From the NCBI GenBank assembly GCA_002386065.1, contig DGES01000026.1, positions 1 through 64,000 on the forward strand: a DNA stretch of 64,000 bases, written 5' to 3'. Below are positions 18,799 through 27,214 of the stretch, piece after piece. A program made the position numbers and the translations under genes. The DNA is from Firmicutes bacterium UBA3920 (lineage in GTDB: Bacteria; Bacillota; Clostridia; Caldicoprobacterales; Xylanivirgaceae). Under the pieces are notes generated by a model. The model saw only the letters and a list, made by a program, of their open reading frames with translations, was not told the origin of the DNA and made no database searches. Position 1 is the stretch's first letter. Each line of letters begins with the position of its first letter.

Positions 18799-18829
18799 TT
18801 GACCTTAGTATTATACCAAGGTTTATACT
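18799..18829 (+). promoter_or_regulatory. MerR-type promoter with operator in a 19-bp spacer
   Basis: The -35 TTGACC is at 18799-18804 and the -10 TATACT at 18824-18829, separated by 19 bases. A 21-base near-palindrome (18802-18822, one mismatch per arm) fills the spacer. This is the classical layout where a MerR protein untwists DNA to activate transcription; it controls the MATE gene. Confidence 0.85.
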
Positions 18830-18850
18830 CTTATAGAAGAGGTGGATAAT

Positions 18851-20209
18851 ATGAATGAAACAATAGAAACTGAAAAACATAATCAAACTTTAAAGAAAAA
18901 TTTTTTTAAGTATTTACTTCCATCAGTTACAGCAATGTGGGTTTATTCTCTATATACCTTGGTAGATGGTATATTTGTCAGTCGCGGAGTTGGACCTATT
19001 GCTATGGCAGCTATTAATATATCAATGCCCTTTGTAAATCTCATTTTTGCAACTTCTCTATTATTTGCAACTGGAGCATCCACAATAATAGCAATATATC
19101 TGGGACAAGAAAATATAGAAAGAGCAAATATGACTTTTTCTATGACTATCGCTATAACCATAATTTTGTCTTTTATTATTCTATTCCTTGGCCTATTGAA
19201 TCTTGAAAGAATTGCTCTTTTTCTAGGGGCCACTGATGCAACCTTAGAATATGTTAAAAACTATCTTAGAATAATTATTATGTTTAATGGTTTTTTTATA
19301 GTATCTTATTCTTTGGAGGTAATTGTAAAAACTGATGGATTTCCCCAACTTTCAATCGCCGGAGTATCTATCTCTGCTCTTATGAATATTATTCTTGACT
19401 ATATTTTTGTAATCAAGTTAAATCTTGGAATACCTGGAGCCGCCTATGCGACTGGAATTGCACAAGTGGCATCCTGTGTATTTTTTCTTGCTCATTTTCT
19501 AAGAAAAGACTCTAATTTAAATTTTTCCAAATTCAAATTTAGAGCATCTACATTAAAGAGAATAATGGCAATTGGTTTTCCTGATTGCATAACAGAACTA
19601 TCTGCAGGAATAGTTATATTTTTATTTAATAAAAATATATTAAAGTATATCGGTGAAGATGGTGTAGTAACTTATAGCATAATATCTTATGTAAATACAT
19701 TAGTACTTATGACTATGGTAGGCATAACGCAAGGTATGCAACCCTTATCTAGTTTTTTTTATGGAAAAAAAGACGATAAAACTGTAACAAAATTATTAAA
19801 AATGAGTCTTACAACTATAACTGCTGTATCTATAGCAAGTTTTGCTATAGTAGTATTTTGTGCTCCTTCCATTGTAAAAATTTTTATAGGGTCAAAAAAA
19901 GATGGTTTGTATAAATATTCAGTAAAAGCACTTAGAATATTTGCCCTGTCATTTCTCATAGTGGGTTATAATGTAAATATATCTGGTTTTTTGGCTTCAA
20001 TAGAAAAACCCATACATGCAACTATAATTTCTCTAGGAAGAGGACTTGTTATTATAACCATTTCCCTTTTTATATTGACTGCTTTATTTGGTGAAAAAGG
20101 GATATGGATAGCCACAATTGTGTCAGAATCTATATGTTTTTCTATATCTATTTTTATTTTAAAAAATAAATATGCTAAAAATGGAAAACATGAATCCTTA
20201 TCTACCTAA
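18851..20209 (+). CDS. MATE-family multidrug efflux transporter
   Basis: This protein of about 452 residues has twelve predicted membrane helices in two MatE halves. Paired motifs such as VDGIFVSRGVGPIAMAAINIS (near 40) and the second-half equivalent PLSSFFYGKKDD are visible. MATE proteins export drugs or metabolites in exchange for Na+ or H+. ATG 18851 is preferred over the in-frame GTG 18842 because GAGGTGG lies six bases ahead of the ATG. Regulation by the divergent MerR protein is strongly suggested by the shared promoter region. Confidence 0.92.
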   Translation: MNETIETEKHNQTLKKNFFKYLLPSVTAMWVYSLYTLVDGIFVSRGVGPIAMAAINISMPFVNLIFATSLLFATGASTIIAIYLGQENIERANMTFSMTIAITIILSFIILFLGLLNLERIALFLGATDATLEYVKNYLRIIIMFNGFFIVSYSLEVIVKTDGFPQLSIAGVSISALMNIILDYIFVIKLNLGIPGAAYATGIAQVASCVFFLAHFLRKDSNLNFSKFKFRASTLKRIMAIGFPDCITELSAGIVIFLFNKNILKYIGEDGVVTYSIISYVNTLVLMTMVGITQGMQPLSSFFYGKKDDKTVTKLLKMSLTTITAVSIASFAIVVFCAPSIVKIFIGSKKDGLYKYSVKALRIFALSFLIVGYNVNISGFLASIEKPIHATIISLGRGLVIITISLFILTALFGEKGIWIATIVSESICFSISIFILKNKYAKNGKHESLST

Positions 20210-20347
20210 TAAGCTCGATATATGTTTTTGAAAACTTTAACTTATCTATCTATATTATAAAAATATTTCCAACTAGATGGTATGTATAATTTAATTATTC
20301 AAGGTAAAACACTATAGTTATAATCAATTTATACAAGGAGGAAATAA

Positions 20348-20593
20348 ATGAAAAAAAATATGAGCACTATAGACAGCTATATACGCCTTACTGCTGGTTT
20401 TTATCTGTTAGGGAGAGGGGTAAAACGTTCATCGAACTTTCTGATGATAATGGGCTCTATGAAAATTGCTGAAGGAATTACAAAGTGGTGTCCAGTGTTC
20501 CATATATGTAATATAAGCACAAATAAAAACAAAAAAACCAAAGAAACCCAAGTACCTGAAAATCAACCTGTTAGTCAAATCCCAATAATCTGA
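20348..20593 (+). CDS. DUF2892 (YgaP-type) small membrane protein
   Basis: This 81-residue protein carries the DUF2892 signature: an N-terminal NMSTIDSYIRLTAGFYLL segment, a second hydrophobic stretch, and the ITKWCPVFHICNI motif near 46-58. It ends in a polar Lys/Pro-rich tail. In other bacteria the domain occurs alone or fused to rhodanese. Its role is unknown. It starts at an ATG behind AAGGAGG. Confidence 0.85.
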   Translation: MKKNMSTIDSYIRLTAGFYLLGRGVKRSSNFLMIMGSMKIAEGITKWCPVFHICNISTNKNKKTKETQVPENQPVSQIPII

Positions 20594-20607
20594 GAAAATT
20601 CAATAAT

Positions 20608-20631
20608 CCCCCCAAGTTGAAACTTGGGGGG
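20608..20631. terminator. GC-rich hairpin after the DUF2892 gene
   Basis: CCCCCCAAGTT pairs with AACTTGGGGGG around a two-base loop. The following tract is only moderately T-rich on either strand. It may be a terminator or the end of a decayed mobile element. Confidence 0.55.
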
Positions 20632-20633
20632 AT

Positions 20634-20970
20634 TGTTGGTTCCCATGATGTCGTTATGCTACCTTTTTTACCCGCCTCTTGGCAGGTGGGTATCCTGTTA
20701 GCTATTTCTGACTTTCTCTATTTTTCATAGAGACTTGTCATACGTAGCTAAACTCCGAATTCCCATATTATCTCTGTGGGTTAAAAAGAGAAGCTTAGCG
20801 AGCATCTCAGGAACTCTTTTGCTCTTGCTTCTGTATCTATATATTAATACAAAATAGCTCAATTTGCAATATGATTTTTTAAAGATTATATTAGATAAGG
20901 CTTTACTAGCGTTCCTGTCAGCATAACGAGTACTTCTTATTTCCTTAATCTCTCTTTTATGCAATATTGT
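20634..20970 (-). pseudogene. Possible decayed IS200/IS605-type element (TnpB end / RNA)
   Basis: The minus strand carries broken coding pieces. One piece includes YADRNASKAL, reminiscent of the DxNAS motif near the end of TnpB. A later piece encodes ITTSWEPTIPPSFNLGG-like residues. Several short hairpins lie between them (for example CTCTAT/ATAGAG near 20716-20733 and CCCGCC/GGTGGG near 20671-20689). The pieces are interrupted by stop codons. This could be a relic transposase with an omega-RNA-like 3' end, but similarity is weak and from memory. Confidence 0.25.
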
Positions 20971-21105
20971 TAAACTATATACATCTAAAAGGGCGTAATA
21001 AAAAATATAAGCATTAATATGCTTACATTGAATATAGAAATTAGATTCTTCTATAGGATATCATTTTAAGTTTTGAAATATTTCTATTGTGCGATGCTTT
21101 ATCCA

Positions 21106-21306
21106 TTAAGTTTGATCGATATTTGTGAGTATTTCATCAAATATTTTACATTCACCATCCTCCCAATGTATACATTTCTCACAATTTACCTCGTCATCCA
21201 AATAATTATAACTATTTACCAATACAGCGTATTGCTCATATTCCGGACATACTGAGGCTACATAGTGTTTTTGCTCATCGCTTGGATCTTTTTTAAAATC
21301 CAACAT
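21106..21306 (-). CDS. Small cysteine-rich protein, 66 aa
   Basis: A 66-residue soluble protein with VNCEKCIHWEDGECKIF near the C-terminus plus an earlier Cys (SVCPEY) could bind a metal or an Fe-S cluster. ATG 21306 is chosen because AGGAAGGTGAAT precedes it; the longer frame to 21408 overlaps the activase gene. It lies 55 bases downstream of the activase stop codon, so it is probably in the same operon. Family not recognised. Confidence 0.6.
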   Translation of the reverse strand: MLDFKKDPSDEQKHYVASVCPEYEQYAVLVNSYNYLDDEVNCEKCIHWEDGECKIFDEILTNIDQT

Positions 21307-21361
21307 ATTCACCTTCCTATCTTCGTTTCGACTTAGTATTCCACTAAATAAGGAATATATT

Positions 21362-22327
21362 CTACTGTGCACTTGTCCACTTACCACACCTATCTCCCCA
21401 GCGTGCAACTATTTGAGAACCTACTTTTATTTCGACTATCTCGCACATATTGGGACATCCATCACATTCAAAACTTGTAGAAACAAAATCATCTTTTAGT
21501 CTTGCAAATCCTCTAAATTTTGTTGAATTCGTACTATCCACTTCATCTTTTGCTAATATTGCAGCTCCTAAAGCACCCATAACATCATAATTCTCTGGTA
21601 CAGTTATTTCTGTATTTAACATACTTTCAAATGCGTTTTTTATTCCTCTATTTGCCGCTACTCCCCCTTGAAATACTACTCTAGGCAAAATTTTTTTGCC
21701 TTTTCCCACATTGTTTAAATAATTTCTCACTAAAGCAATACAAAGCCCTCCCACTATATCAGCAATTTCATGACCCATTTGCTGCTTGTGTATCATATCT
21801 GATTCTGCAAATACAGCACATCTACCTGCTATTCTTACTGGTGATTTTGATTCAGTTGCAAGTTTACCAAATTCATCTATAGGTATATTAAGCCTCGATG
21901 CCTGCCTATCCAAAAATGAACCTGTTCCTGCTGCACAAACAGTATTCATAGCAAAATCGGTTATTATACCATTCCTTATTATTATTATTTTCGAATCCTG
22001 ACCTCCTATTTCTATAACCGTATTAGTATCAGGTAAAAATGTCAATGCTGCTATACCATGAGCAGTTATCTCATTTTTTACTACATCTGCTCCTACAATA
22101 GCTCCTGCCAATTCCCTGCCACTTCCAGTACAACCTACACCGGAAATTTTACTATTCAACGGCAAATTCGAAGACAACTTCATTAATGATTCTTTAAGTA
22201 TTTGAATTGGTCGACCTTGAGTTCTTATATAATATTTTTCTAACACAGTTAAATCCCTGTCTATTACAATTATATTGGTACTCACCGAACCAACATCAAT
22301 TCCCAAGTAGAGTCCACACTCACCCAT
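21362..22327 (-). CDS. BcrA/BadF/HgdC-type acyl-CoA dehydratase activase
   Basis: This 321-residue ATPase of the ASKHA fold starts with LYLGIDVGSVSTNIIVID and has a second nucleotide loop VIEIGGQDSK (about 105-114). NTVCAAGTGSFLDRQASRL (about 127-145) supplies the cluster Cys region. Such activases carry a 4Fe-4S cluster between two subunits and deliver an ATP-driven electron to dehydratases or related double-cubane proteins. A C-terminal extension with CDGCPNMCEI and a further Cys adds possible ligands. It follows two activase-related proteins at 18-base spacing, forming a three-gene unit. Confidence 0.92.
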   Translation of the reverse strand: MGECGLYLGIDVGSVSTNIIVIDRDLTVLEKYYIRTQGRPIQILKESLMKLSSNLPLNSKISGVGCTGSGRELAGAIVGADVVKNEITAHGIAALTFLPDTNTVIEIGGQDSKIIIIRNGIITDFAMNTVCAAGTGSFLDRQASRLNIPIDEFGKLATESKSPVRIAGRCAVFAESDMIHKQQMGHEIADIVGGLCIALVRNYLNNVGKGKKILPRVVFQGGVAANRGIKNAFESMLNTEITVPENYDVMGALGAAILAKDEVDSTNSTKFRGFARLKDDFVSTSFECDGCPNMCEIVEIKVGSQIVARWGDRCGKWTSAQ

Positions 22328-22345
22328 TATATTTTTTCTTCCTCC

Positions 22346-23428
22346 TTATGCCTTTATTTTTCTTTGTTTTATAGTCTCGACAAAGGCCTCTAAACGCGTA
22401 TTATAGCCTGCATCACCTGTTATCTCATCTACTGTAAATGTCATTATAGGAATGTCTTTATCCCTAGAAACCGATGGGAGTATACTCTGTGCTACTACTT
22501 CTGGCATACACGCAAAAGGCATAACTTGTATAATCCCATCATAACCTTCCTTTGCATAATTAATAGAATGGGCAATTGTTTGTCTGGCATGGCCTCCTAT
22601 GCACATTCCTAAATATTGACGTCCTCTGTGCAATATGATTTTTTCTTTAATTCTAAGCGGTATATCTGGAAGTAGATGGGTTCTAACCCACCAGTCTACT
22701 TTCATATTTCTACTCACGTGTACACCTAATAAACCCAATTTTCGTTCGATATCTAAGTTTACATAGGGTTCTATTAATGTATAAATCTCCCCTACTAATC
22801 CTATATAAATGGGTGTATATTCTTCCTTCTCTGGAATCTCCTTAAGTTTCCTACTATATAACTTTAAAAGTTCTGTAATTTTGTCTGCTCCATGTGTATT
22901 ATAGACCGTTCTTTCAAACTCATTAAGTATTTTATCTGTATCGCCTTTTATTCTTTCTCTGGCTCTCTTATATACAGCTAGCTCATATAATTTATCACAA
23001 CTAATTACTATGGGAGCAGCCTTTCTTGCTGCCCGTGATACTGTCTTAAAGTCTTTACCCTCACCAATTTTCTTTAGATTTTCCATAAGTTTTGAATAAT
23101 CTTCTCTAGGAGGATCTAATACAAGAATATCTACATCGTAACCAAGCTCTCGAAGTATTTCTACTTGAACTATGCCATATAATCCAAATCTACAAGGTCC
23201 ACAACTACCAGTTATAACTATAGTATCTGCGCCTTTTTCTATGCTTTCTATATAGTTGCCTAAATTAATCTTAAATGGTAAACACACAAATTCTGGTGAA
23301 TATTTGGTACCAAGCTCTAATGTTCTTTTTGTAACTGGAGGAGGAGGAATGGTTTCTATCCCCATCTCTTCAAAAAAAGCTTTTGCAGGAATATACATCT
23401 GGCCCATATGGGGAAATGTCAGTACCAT
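22346..23428 (-). CDS. Acyl-CoA dehydratase activase-related protein, second half (HgdB-like)
   Basis: This 360-residue protein resembles 2-hydroxyacyl-CoA dehydratase D-component/DUF2229-type proteins. Candidate cluster cysteines occur in EFVCLPFK (about 49), TGSCGPCRFG (about 73-79), GMCIGGHARQT (about 275) and MPFACMPEVV. Single very long clostridial proteins of this class have the activase and two such domains fused; here they are three separate genes. The predicted start overlaps the upstream gene by 59 bases; a start at ATG 23407 would shorten the overlap. The reaction is unknown. Confidence 0.82.
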   Translation of the reverse strand: MVLTFPHMGQMYIPAKAFFEEMGIETIPPPPVTKRTLELGTKYSPEFVCLPFKINLGNYIESIEKGADTIVITGSCGPCRFGLYGIVQVEILRELGYDVDILVLDPPREDYSKLMENLKKIGEGKDFKTVSRAARKAAPIVISCDKLYELAVYKRARERIKGDTDKILNEFERTVYNTHGADKITELLKLYSRKLKEIPEKEEYTPIYIGLVGEIYTLIEPYVNLDIERKLGLLGVHVSRNMKVDWWVRTHLLPDIPLRIKEKIILHRGRQYLGMCIGGHARQTIAHSINYAKEGYDGIIQVMPFACMPEVVAQSILPSVSRDKDIPIMTFTVDEITGDAGYNTRLEAFVETIKQRKIKA

Positions 23429-24353
23429 CTTTTTCCCTCCATCTTATCATATCTAAAAATGCTTCTATGCGAGTTTTAACTCCTCCTTGACCTGTGTGTT
23501 CGTCTAATACCAATGTAGTATATGGTATATTAAAGTACCTATTGTTATAGATTTCCAGGAGTTCACCTATAAGAGCATCTACACCACAACCAAAACTTGT
23601 AAGAAAGATTATACCGTCTACTCGGTAATTTCGCATCATATCCATAGCACTGCCAAATAATCTTCTACCATAACTTAGAAATATTCTTTTAGGCAGTCGA
23701 TTACATTCATAATTTATATTTTGAATAGGAATATTTTCGGGATATAAAACTTCATATCCTACTTTTTTTAATTTTTCTGCTAATCCCATATTTATATAGG
23801 TATCATAGATTAAATATGGATGACCTATAATTGCAATAATTTTGGTATTAGAATTTTCTAATTGTTTTAGTTTTACCAGTTGTGATTCCCTATATTTGAG
23901 TTGACTTAATTCACAGTTTTTGATAAGTTCATTTACCTCTTTTTTGTTTTTTTTCTCCCTTATTGCATATTTAACAAAGCCTTTATGTCGTTCTTCAGAA
24001 TTTTTATATCCATCTATATCTATCACTAACATCTCTTTGTCTTCTATTACACCGGCACCTCGTAACATTTCAGGTAATCCTATAAGTTTGGGACATACAA
24101 ACTCTCGCCTCTCTATACTTCTAAATCTAGGAACAAACACTTTATCACATCTTCCTATTAGGTTCAAGACATGACCATGATATAATTTAACTGGTATACA
24201 AGAATCCTGTACACATGCCAATACACCCATATCAAGTACTGATTTAGTAGTACTATTAGAAAGTATAAGCTCATATCCTAAACTCTGAAAAAAAGTCTCC
24301 CAATATGGATAATTATCATAATACAACAATGATCGTGGTATACCTATTTTCAA
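23370..24353 (-). CDS. Acyl-CoA dehydratase activase-related protein, first half (DUF2229-like)
   Basis: This 327-residue protein starts MKIGIPRSLLYYDNYPYWETFF, the usual beginning of the DUF2229/HgdB-like family, which typically reads IGIPR. Cysteines in VLACVQDSCIPVKLYHGH (about 45-62), FVCPKL and TSFGCGVDA (about 252) could coordinate an Fe-S cluster. The C-terminal DEHTGQGGVKTRIEAFLDMI is repeated in the next gene as VDEITGDAGYNTRLEAFVE, which shows the two proteins are paralogous halves. It heads the operon, with no further gene upstream on this strand. Confidence 0.82.
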   Translation of the reverse strand: MKIGIPRSLLYYDNYPYWETFFQSLGYELILSNSTTKSVLDMGVLACVQDSCIPVKLYHGHVLNLIGRCDKVFVPRFRSIERREFVCPKLIGLPEMLRGAGVIEDKEMLVIDIDGYKNSEERHKGFVKYAIREKKNKKEVNELIKNCELSQLKYRESQLVKLKQLENSNTKIIAIIGHPYLIYDTYINMGLAEKLKKVGYEVLYPENIPIQNINYECNRLPKRIFLSYGRRLFGSAMDMMRNYRVDGIIFLTSFGCGVDALIGELLEIYNNRYFNIPYTTLVLDEHTGQGGVKTRIEAFLDMIRWREKDGTDISPYGPDVYSCKSFF

Positions 24354-24443
24354 CTAGTTCACTCCCCTAATTTCATATAAGTATATTATTAACACTAATA
24401 AAAATATTATAACGATTATACAAGACGAAAATTTTGTTTTGTC

Positions 24444-24472
24444 TTGCCTTTACATGAGATGCTTGATATAAT
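24444..24472 (+). promoter_or_regulatory. Promoter of the HPr-like gene
   Basis: TTGCCT at 24444-24449 and TATAAT at 24467-24472, with a 17-base spacer, are followed by AGGAGG before the ATG. Confidence 0.75.
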
Positions 24473-24516
24473 TATATTGAAATACAATTTTATGCAAATT
24501 ATAGGAGGTTGGTCTT

Positions 24517-24744
24517 ATGAAAACGGTCAACATTAAATTGTCATTAGCTGAAAATGTTAAAGATTTTGTAAATATTGTCAGCAAGTATCCCTATGAAATA
24601 GACTTAAGGTCTGGTCGTCATGTCGTTGATGCAAAGTCTATACTGGGAATATTCAGCCTCGATCTTAGTAAGCCTGTAACATTAGAGATATATTCAGATG
24701 ATTGCGATGACTTATTAGAAGAGATAAAACCCTTTATTGTTTAA
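24517..24744 (+). CDS. HPr-like protein lacking the catalytic His
   Basis: This 75-residue single-domain HPr fold has the Ser46 region intact (DAKSILGIFSL, Ser41 here). The active-site loop, normally with His15 and RPA, is absent: the aligned stretch reads LSLAENVKDF, and the only His lies in RHVVD. It therefore cannot pass phosphate from enzyme I in the PTS, but could still be phosphorylated on Ser by HPr kinase. This recalls Crh, a regulatory HPr with Gln at position 15. Similar His-less forms are found in clostridia. It is monocistronic with its own promoter and terminator. Confidence 0.88.
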   Translation: MKTVNIKLSLAENVKDFVNIVSKYPYEIDLRSGRHVVDAKSILGIFSLDLSKPVTLEIYSDDCDDLLEEIKPFIV

Positions 24745-24765
24745 AATAAAGTTTTCTCTCTCCAA

Positions 24766-24797
24766 TAACCCCCTATAAAGACCTTTATAGGGGGTTC
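24766..24797 (+). terminator. Intrinsic terminator of the HPr-like gene
   Basis: AACCCCCTATAAAG pairs with CTTTATAGGGGGTT around a short loop, followed by CTATAATT. The T tract is modest. Confidence 0.75.
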
Positions 24798-24910
24798 TAT
24801 AATTGATTTTAGGCTTATTAGTCATAGACTAAAAAATGTGTTATAATTATTCAGGTCTAGTATATTAAACTTGAGTAATTTCATGATAGCCCTCTTATTT
24901 TTTTATATCA

Positions 24911-24936
24911 ATATTGATTATCTAGATAATCAATAT
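24911..24936. promoter_or_regulatory. 26-bp perfect palindrome upstream of the DUF4364 gene
   Basis: A perfect AT-rich inverted repeat centred on TCTAGA lies 28 bases before the GTG start. Symmetry without a loop, and its place in the promoter/leader zone, fit a dimeric repressor operator better than an RNA hairpin. The downstream winged-helix protein is a natural candidate to bind it. Confidence 0.6.
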
Positions 24937-24964
24937 CACAACATGCAATTTCGAGGTGAATACA

Positions 24965-25486
24965 GTGGATCAAATACATAATATAGCTAAAAATAAGATA
25001 ATTATTCTCTATTATATGCAAGCACTCGATATACCCCTTACTAATCCTCAAATAACCCAATTCTTTCTGGAGAATAATATCATACCTTATTTTGAACTTC
25101 AACAATACCTAAGTGAGCTCATTGATACTAAATTAGTCAACTTCCTTGAAGCACGGGATAAATATTTATATAGTATATCACCAACGGGCACAAAGGTGCT
25201 AGAACTTTTTGAACATCGAATTAGTTCTGATTTAAAGCAAAAAATAGATAATTATGCCCATAAAAATCGTAATAGACTTCGAAAAGAAAGTCAAATAACT
25301 GCAGAATACAAAAAACTAGCCGACAGACAATACATAATAACATGCAGGGTTATGGAAGAAGATATGATCCTACTTGAGTTAAAACTCAATGTGACAGATA
25401 GTAAACAGGCAAAACTCATATGTAACAATTGGTTAAATAGAGCTCCTGTGGTATATAAGAATATAATAGCTACTCTTACAACTTAA
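24965..25486 (+). CDS. DUF4364 winged-helix protein
   Basis: This protein of about 173 residues matches the clostridial DUF4364 family. Its N-terminal winged helix-turn-helix has helices around NKIIILYYMQAL, LTNPQITQFFLE and YFELQQYLSELIDTKLV, with a wing at YLYSISPTGTKVLE. The C-terminal half is a small alpha/beta domain. It is probably a transcription factor; targets are unknown. GTG 24965 is preferred because GAGGTG lies eight bases upstream; the GTG at 24956 lies inside that ribosome site. Confidence 0.85.
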   Translation: MDQIHNIAKNKIIILYYMQALDIPLTNPQITQFFLENNIIPYFELQQYLSELIDTKLVNFLEARDKYLYSISPTGTKVLELFEHRISSDLKQKIDNYAHKNRNRLRKESQITAEYKKLADRQYIITCRVMEEDMILLELKLNVTDSKQAKLICNNWLNRAPVVYKNIIATLTT

Positions 25487-25516
25487 TAATGGGCTGTTGC
25501 AAAAATAGTCCCTAAA

Positions 25517-25562
25517 TAAAGGGTTATGGCAAAATCATTAATGATTTTGCCATAACCCTTTA
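25517..25562. terminator. Bidirectional intrinsic terminator
   Basis: Long complementary arms (AAAGGGTTATGGCAAAATCA and its complement) flank a short loop, with A and T tails, between the convergent DUF4364 and 87-aa genes. Confidence 0.88.
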
Positions 25563-25826
25563 TTATTCTTCCTCATCACTATAATTAGTTATAATTTGAG
25601 TAAATAACTGTTCTTTAGAAAGAGTAAGATTTCTCTCCTTAGCTTCTCTTATAAGGGATTGATACAACTCTTTTAATAATTGAATCTTACGATAGTTTTT
25701 ATCCTCTAACTCTTCAATCCCATCTTTACTCAAATAACAACTTTCTGCATCTTGCCATTCTCTTATGGTATCCTGTATAAGCTCTAATAATCTTCCATTA
25801 TCTAAATTTCGGCGTTCTGTATCCAT
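25563..25826 (-). CDS. Small YaaL/DUF2508-like protein, 87 aa
   Basis: This is an 87-residue, mostly helical, highly charged protein. LLELIQDTIREWQDAESCY near residues 13-31, and a second helix ending LYQSLIREAKER, resemble the DUF2508/YaaL pattern of an EWQ/DWQ-AE helix plus a YLLK-AK helix. The match is by eye only. It starts at an ATG behind AAAAAGGATGATGATACC. Role unknown. Confidence 0.6.
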   Translation of the reverse strand: MDTERRNLDNGRLLELIQDTIREWQDAESCYLSKDGIEELEDKNYRKIQLLKELYQSLIREAKERNLTLSKEQLFTQIITNYSDEEE

Positions 25827-25895
25827 GGTATCATCATCCTTTTTCGCAAGGATTTATTCTCCTATCATTTAATTATTATGATGACACCACAAAAA

Positions 25896-27185
25896 TCATT
25901 CATATTTTAAAAATTTTCTAACTTCACCTATCAAATATATAGAGCCACTGAATACAATTATATCATTTGATTTAACCATTTTTTCTGCCATACGTATCGC
26001 ATCGTCTATTCTATTAGCTACCAATATATTATCACAATACATGCCTGCTATTTGAGAAAGTTTATGCGGTTCCATCGCTCGAGGATTATTTGGCGATGTA
26101 ACTATTACTGTATGAGATATAGGACATAATGATTTTAATATCTTGTTCACTTCTTTATCTTTTAATATACCTATAACTAATATAATACGTCTATCCCCGT
26201 AATACTGTTTTATAGTATCCGCTAATATTTTAGCACTTGCCTCATTATGAGCACCATCAATTATTATATCAGGATTAGTTCTAATTTTTTCTAGTCTACC
26301 AGGCCATTTTGTAGATGCTAAACCATCTATAACCGCTATATCTGATATGGTAATCCCCATATTATTTAATGCAAATATAGCAGTAAGTACAGTTATAGCA
26401 TTTAATATCTGATGTTTTCCCGTAAGGTGGATAGTTATAGTATCTAATTCCCATTCTCCATACGTAAAATTAAATTTTTGTAGACCGAATTCTGAAAAAA
26501 GCATATCAAACTTTGCATCTGCAACATTGTATATAATTGCATTTTTCTTACGAGCTATATCAGAAAGTACTGAAAATACCTCTTTTATCTGAGGATAGAT
26601 TACAACTGGAGTATTGGGCTTTATTATTCCTGCTTTTTCAAATGCTATAGACTCTATACTATCTCCTAATATATTCATATGATCATAGCTTATAGATGTA
26701 ATTATTGTAAGTACAGGATTTATAACATTGGTTGCATCCAATCTACCTCCTAAACCAGTTTCTACAACTGCATAATCAACTTTTTGTTCTGCAAAATATG
26801 TGAAACCAATGGCTGTCACTATTTCAAATTCTGTTGGATGATCATATCCATCTAGTATCATTTTATCGATATGGTTTTTTATATCTGTTGTAATACGAGC
26901 TAATGCGTCTTTGTCTATAAGTTCTAAGTTTACTTGTATTCTCTCCCTAAAATCCTCAAGGTAGGGAGAGGTAAACATCCCTACCTTGTATCCTTGTTTC
27001 TTTAAAACATAGGCTAACATTGCTGCAGTAGAACCCTTTCCATTTGTACCGGCTATGTGTATTGATTTAAATTTATCTTGCGGATTATCTAATCTTTTTA
27101 GTAATTCACTCACATTTCTAAGGCCACATTTTATACCAAATCTGTTTGTATCATGTATATATTTCAGTGCTTCTTCATACGTCAT
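25896..27185 (-). CDS. folC: Folylpolyglutamate synthase / dihydrofolate synthase
   Basis: This 429-residue Mur-ligase-like enzyme adds glutamate to folates and, in many bacteria, to dihydropteroate. The P-loop HIAGTNGKGSTAAML is at about 44-58, the family motif FTSPYLEDFRERI at 75-87, and the catalytic stretch VETGLGGRLDATNV at 141-154. C-terminal DGAHNEASAKIL is also present. Length is typical. It lies 29 bases downstream of valS, as in many Firmicutes, and is probably cotranscribed with it under the valine T-box. Confidence 0.96.
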   Translation of the reverse strand: MTYEEALKYIHDTNRFGIKCGLRNVSELLKRLDNPQDKFKSIHIAGTNGKGSTAAMLAYVLKKQGYKVGMFTSPYLEDFRERIQVNLELIDKDALARITTDIKNHIDKMILDGYDHPTEFEIVTAIGFTYFAEQKVDYAVVETGLGGRLDATNVINPVLTIITSISYDHMNILGDSIESIAFEKAGIIKPNTPVVIYPQIKEVFSVLSDIARKKNAIIYNVADAKFDMLFSEFGLQKFNFTYGEWELDTITIHLTGKHQILNAITVLTAIFALNNMGITISDIAVIDGLASTKWPGRLEKIRTNPDIIIDGAHNEASAKILADTIKQYYGDRRIILVIGILKDKEVNKILKSLCPISHTVIVTSPNNPRAMEPHKLSQIAGMYCDNILVANRIDDAIRMAEKMVKSNDIIVFSGSIYLIGEVRKFLKYE

Positions 27186-27214
27186 GTAATGTCCCTCTCT
27201 CTAAGCACATTATT

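Noticed and set aside
20348..20593. Rhodanese fusion partner for the DUF2892 protein
   Set aside because: No rhodanese domain or CxxxxR motif lies in the frame or next to it.
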